NCBI GenBank assembly: GCA_041685075.1
Contig: JAWLGN010000281.1
Location: forward strand, 1-7,287
Direction: 5' to 3'
Source of the DNA: JAMCRM01 sp041685075
GTDB taxonomy: Bacteria > Acidobacteriota > Terriglobia > Bryobacterales > Bryobacteraceae
DNA length: 7,287 bases
Part shown: positions 5,501 through 7,287 of the stretch, piece after piece
Numbering within the stretch: the first letter of the stretch is position 1
How the letters are laid out: each line of letters starts with the position of its first letter
The notes under the pieces: model-generated
What the model was told of the DNA's origin: nothing
What the model saw: the letters and a program-made list of their open reading frames with translations, nothing else
Databases searched by the model: none
Position numbers and translations under genes: made by a program

Positions 5501-7287
5501 AGCACGATGGGGTTGGCGGTGCGCAGGGAGATGAGGAAGCGCAGCTTTTCGAGCAGCGGGTTGCGTTCCTCTTCGAGATCGATTTCGGCGGGCCCGTTGA
5601 GCGCGGCCAGGATGCCGCTGTCGAGGTTCATGTCGTCGGTGATGCCGCCTTCGAGCACCGTCACTCGCCCGCCCAGAACGGCCTCGCCTGCCGCGGTCTT
5701 CAGGTCGAGCGCGGCGTTCGAGATGGTTTTGAGGCCCTCGGGAAAGTCCAGGTAAACGCGGCCGGCTTTGAGCGCCAGTGTGGAGTTGCGCAGCTCGCCG
5801 CCGGCATACTCAACGGAGCCGCTGCCCGAAAGCGTGCCGCCGTTCAACTGGGCTTCCAGGCGCGAGAGGGTCAGGCGGTTGCCGGCGAGATCGAGCCTGG
5901 CGTTCAAGCCGTCGATGCCGATGCGCGGCTGGCGCGTGGTGAACTGGCCCTCTGCGAGTTCCAGGTAGCCGCGCAGTTGGGGCTCGGCGGCGGTTCCCGC
6001 CACCGCCACGTGGATGGCAGTCTTGCCGCGCGCCTGCACGGCATTGGTGAAGACCGAGGCCAGGGCGGCATCGAGCGCGCCGTCGAGCTGCAAGTCGAGC
6101 GGCTTGGAGTCCAGGAGGCCGGCGGCGCCTTTGAGATCGATCTCGCCGGCCGGTCCGGAGAGACGGAAGCCCGCAACGCGCGCCTCGCCATTCGCCACTT
6201 GAATGGTGGAGGTGCCCTGTTGCTCGAAGATGTGGGGCCCGAGGGCGATGCGCAGTTCCGGGAAGGTGATGCCGGCGGAGATGGCGGCCACTTCGGGGCG
6301 CGCGGCGGTGGCTTCAACCCGTGCGCTCACCGCACCCGTGACATCCTCGGGCATGCCCGGAAGGGTGGCGAGATCGACGCGCTGCAACTCCGCTGTCAGG
6401 CGTGCGGGGCCCTGGCTCGGCGGCAACTCGACGGGCAGTTCTCCCGCCAACGCCAGCGGCACTACGCCGGAAGCGGCGATCGATGCGGGGCCGAACTCCG
6501 CCCGGAGATCCTGCAACTCCACAGCGCCGCCGCGGAGCGTGGCGCGGAGCGCGGCGTTCGAGACCGGTGCGGGCAGACCCGGCCCCGAGACTCCGCCGTC
6601 CCGGAGGGTGAGGGTGAGGTTGGGGTCGATGCGCCGCAGGTTGCCGGCGATCGTGCCTTCAAGGCTTGCCGCGCCGCTTGCGGTGATGGGTTCCTCTGCG
6701 GGAATGTAGGCCGCGAGCGTCGCCAGGTCGAGCGCGCCCCCCAGCCGGATAGCGCCTTCGCCCGCCTCTTCCATCAGCGGCCACGTACCCGAAAGCTCGA
6801 TGCGGGAAGCTTCGGCCGAGAGGGTGGAGGGTTCGAGCGTCAACATCCCGCTCTCGTAGCGGGCCCGCAAAGGCCCCTCGGTGCGGATAGGCCGGCCCTG
6901 CCACTGCGCGTTCAGGTTGACTTCCGCCTCGGCGCGGCCGGCGGTGTAGTCGTCCAGGTCTCCCGCGGCGCGAACGGTGGCGGTGAGGGTTCCGGCGAGC
7001 GACGGCAGGTGCGCCAGGTCGGTCTGGTCGGCATCGAGTTCGAGCGTGGCGGGGTAGGGCGCCTGCGTTCCCGCGCGCAGTTCCGCCCGGAACCCGAAGA
7101 GCGGAGCGCGCAGCGCGGCGGTCGCCTGCCGCTCCGCCACACGCGCGTCGAGCTCGATCGAGCCCAGCCGCTGCTCGCCGAACTCGAGGTTGGCCGCGGC
7201 CAGCCGCAGGTTGCCCGCGGGGTCTGCCGCGATGCCCGTCCCCTGCGCCGAGAGGTCAAGCTCGCCGCGCACCGGCGTGCCGTCCGG
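2572..7287 (-). CDS. TamB-Omp85 fusion protein (DUF490/AsmA-like region plus five POTRAs and outer-membrane barrel), 5' end missing
   Basis: The frame is open from the right edge to a TAG at 2572-2574, giving 1571 residues without a stop (numbered here from the first codon at 7287). The true start lies outside; the GTG at 7272 is an internal codon preceded by in-frame PDGTP. Residues 1 to ~825 are TamB-like: long runs of amphipathic beta strands, then the DUF490 end with GTPYEPGLSGRLVIEEGG (613-630), LTSDPELPEPEILAVLLTGK (686-705) and a beta-rich finish, RFDFRHYLSFGG. A short basic linker (LGRRRALRQRAERR) leads to about five POTRA units near 837-918, 916-998, 993-1078, 1074-1158 and 1154-1240. 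A ~330-residue barrel closes the protein, with IRGF at 1467-1470 (the Omp85 loop-6 motif) and a C-terminal strand ending GQAF. No cysteine was seen. TamA and TamB together export or insert envelope components, and TamB-like proteins are also linked to phospholipid transfer between membranes. Here both parts are one chain, likely anchored at the inner membrane and inserted in the outer. Residues before 1 and any signal anchor cannot be seen. The Omp85 part has no signal peptide of its own, which argues for a genuine fusion. Confidence 0.92.
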   Translation of the reverse strand, partial: PDGTPVRGELDLSAQGTGIAADPAGNLRLAAANLEFGEQRLGSIELDARVAERQATAALRAPLFGFRAELRAGTQAPYPATLELDADQTDLAHLPSLAGTLTATVRAAGDLDDYTAGRAEAEVNLNAQWQGRPIRTEGPLRARYESGMLTLEPSTLSAEASRIELSGTWPLMEEAGEGAIRLGGALDLATLAAYIPAEEPITASGAASLEGTIAGNLRRIDPNLTLTLRDGGVSGPGLPAPVSNAALRATLRGGAVELQDLRAEFGPASIAASGVVPLALAGELPVELPPSQGPARLTAELQRVDLATLPGMPEDVTGAVSARVEATAARPEVAAISAGITFPELRIALGPHIFEQQGTSTIQVANGEARVAGFRLSGPAGEIDLKGAAGLLDSKPLDLQLDGALDAALASVFTNAVQARGKTAIHVAVAGTAAEPQLRGYLELAEGQFTTRQPRIGIDGLNARLDLAGNRLTLSRLEAQLNGGTLSGSGSVEYAGGELRNSTLALKAGRVYLDFPEGLKTISNAALDLKTAAGEAVLGGRVTVLEGGITDDMNLDSGILAALNGPAEIDLEEERNPLLEKLRFLISLRTANPIVLDNNLGKAEVSADLRLLGTPYEPGLSGRLVIEEGGEIRLQERAYAIERGVVTFTNERRIEPNLDILARTSAADYDITLQVTGTPGNTETVLTSDPELPEPEILAVLLTGKTMEEMRGQEVAVASNQVLSYLAGRVGSSIGRGIEGATGLSTVRIEPNLIAAETDPSARLTVGQDITRKLGLIYSMDLINSSDQIYVAEYDITRRFTSRGVRQADGSFRFDFRHYLSFGGLGRRRALRQRAERRIGQVSILGDSFFPQAQVLGKLDAKPGQEYDFFKIRRGLDDVSRLYAREGLLETGLRLERRQANGTVDLDLHIEPGPKVEFAFEGLTPPGDVRNRVRDAWISGAFDAQRTSDAARILRAWLVEERYLQARVEHAISMRGPADKLVRFDLQPGAKFRRVDLEFEGARELPPDELRQAVEEFDLATAVHTEPARVTKTLTQYYRQQGFLDAAVEHPRYELNGDTGTGKVIFPVVEGPRYRVGEVSFEGNAALSSAELAAAAPLPKGEAYRPVLRDHALERIREIYWERGYNDVEVQAVLERGGEGAVNVVFRIHEQARSVAGEIDLRGNRTTSEAMIRGQLEIRPGDPLDLRKLAASRRNLYNTGAYSSVEIVREPAETAQPGADRLVNLRVVLREVQPFELRYGGFYDTERGPGIIADLTNRNSLGSARSLGLRTRYDSQLQEMRLHFSQPLLRRFPLETIASPYIRRERNPATQDTDPFNVDRVGLSLQQQAMLRGNYLLNYGYRIERSRTYDPGPDPFFDVPLRIASLTTALTRETRDDILDATRGSFMSHALQFSPASLGSELRFIKYFGQYFRYIPLQAPRIDLFTNREHRPRLVYAGGVRVGLAAGLGGQSVPLSERFFAGGATTIRGFEQNSIGPSLGREPLGGEAMLVINNELRFPLVSIFDGVGFVDIGNVYDTVSDFSLRDIRKAAGMGLRVRTPWFLLRLDYGFNLDRAQGEPGGRLFFSIGQAF

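Noticed and set aside
7270..7272. GTG at 7272 as the start of the TamB-Omp85 gene
   Set aside because: The frame stays open to the window edge with in-frame codons PDGTP before it, and the protein begins mid-domain with no signal or anchor. The real start is outside the window.

Overview
The window carries three genes, all on the minus strand, in GC-rich DNA. Two run off the ends. From right to left, in transcription order, they are: a very long envelope gene (2572 to the right edge, 5' end missing), a complete nuoM gene for a complex I proton-pumping subunit (906-2483), and a secreted parallel beta-helix protein (768 down to the left edge, 3' end missing). The outer-membrane Omp85 barrel shows a Gram-negative (diderm) host, and NuoM implies a respiratory chain. 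The GC content, the isolated nuoM and the beta-helix type would suit an Acidobacteriota or similar soil bacterium, but this is a guess from general familiarity and the sequence does not prove it.

Right part (2572-7287): one uninterrupted frame of 1571 codons joins a TamB-like AsmA/DUF490 region (about 820 residues visible) to a complete Omp85 module, which has about five POTRA repeats and a 16-strand-type barrel with the IRGF loop-6 motif and a terminal Phe. In the textbook TAM system, TamA (Omp85) and TamB are separate proteins and tamA comes first. Here TamB comes first and both are one chain. If the missing N-terminus is an uncleaved inner-membrane anchor, as in TamB, this single polypeptide would span from inner to outer membrane. 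It is the most notable thing in the window.

Middle (906-2571): nuoM has all the lysines, glutamates and histidines expected of an active proton-pumping subunit. It lies outside any nuo operon: neither nuoL upstream nor nuoN downstream is present. Its 88-base leader has a GC palindrome touching the Shine-Dalgarno region and a weak extended -10 box, so it may be read through from the envelope gene or have its own weak promoter.

Left part (1-905): the 137-base gap after nuoM holds a near-consensus sigma70-type promoter (TTGACA, 17 bases, TATACT), then a leader with a short direct repeat and a good ribosome binding site. These drive the secreted beta-helix protein independently. I see no obvious functional link among the three genes beyond a shared strand and an envelope or membrane location. 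No RNA genes, CRISPR arrays, insertion sequences or clear intrinsic terminators were found.
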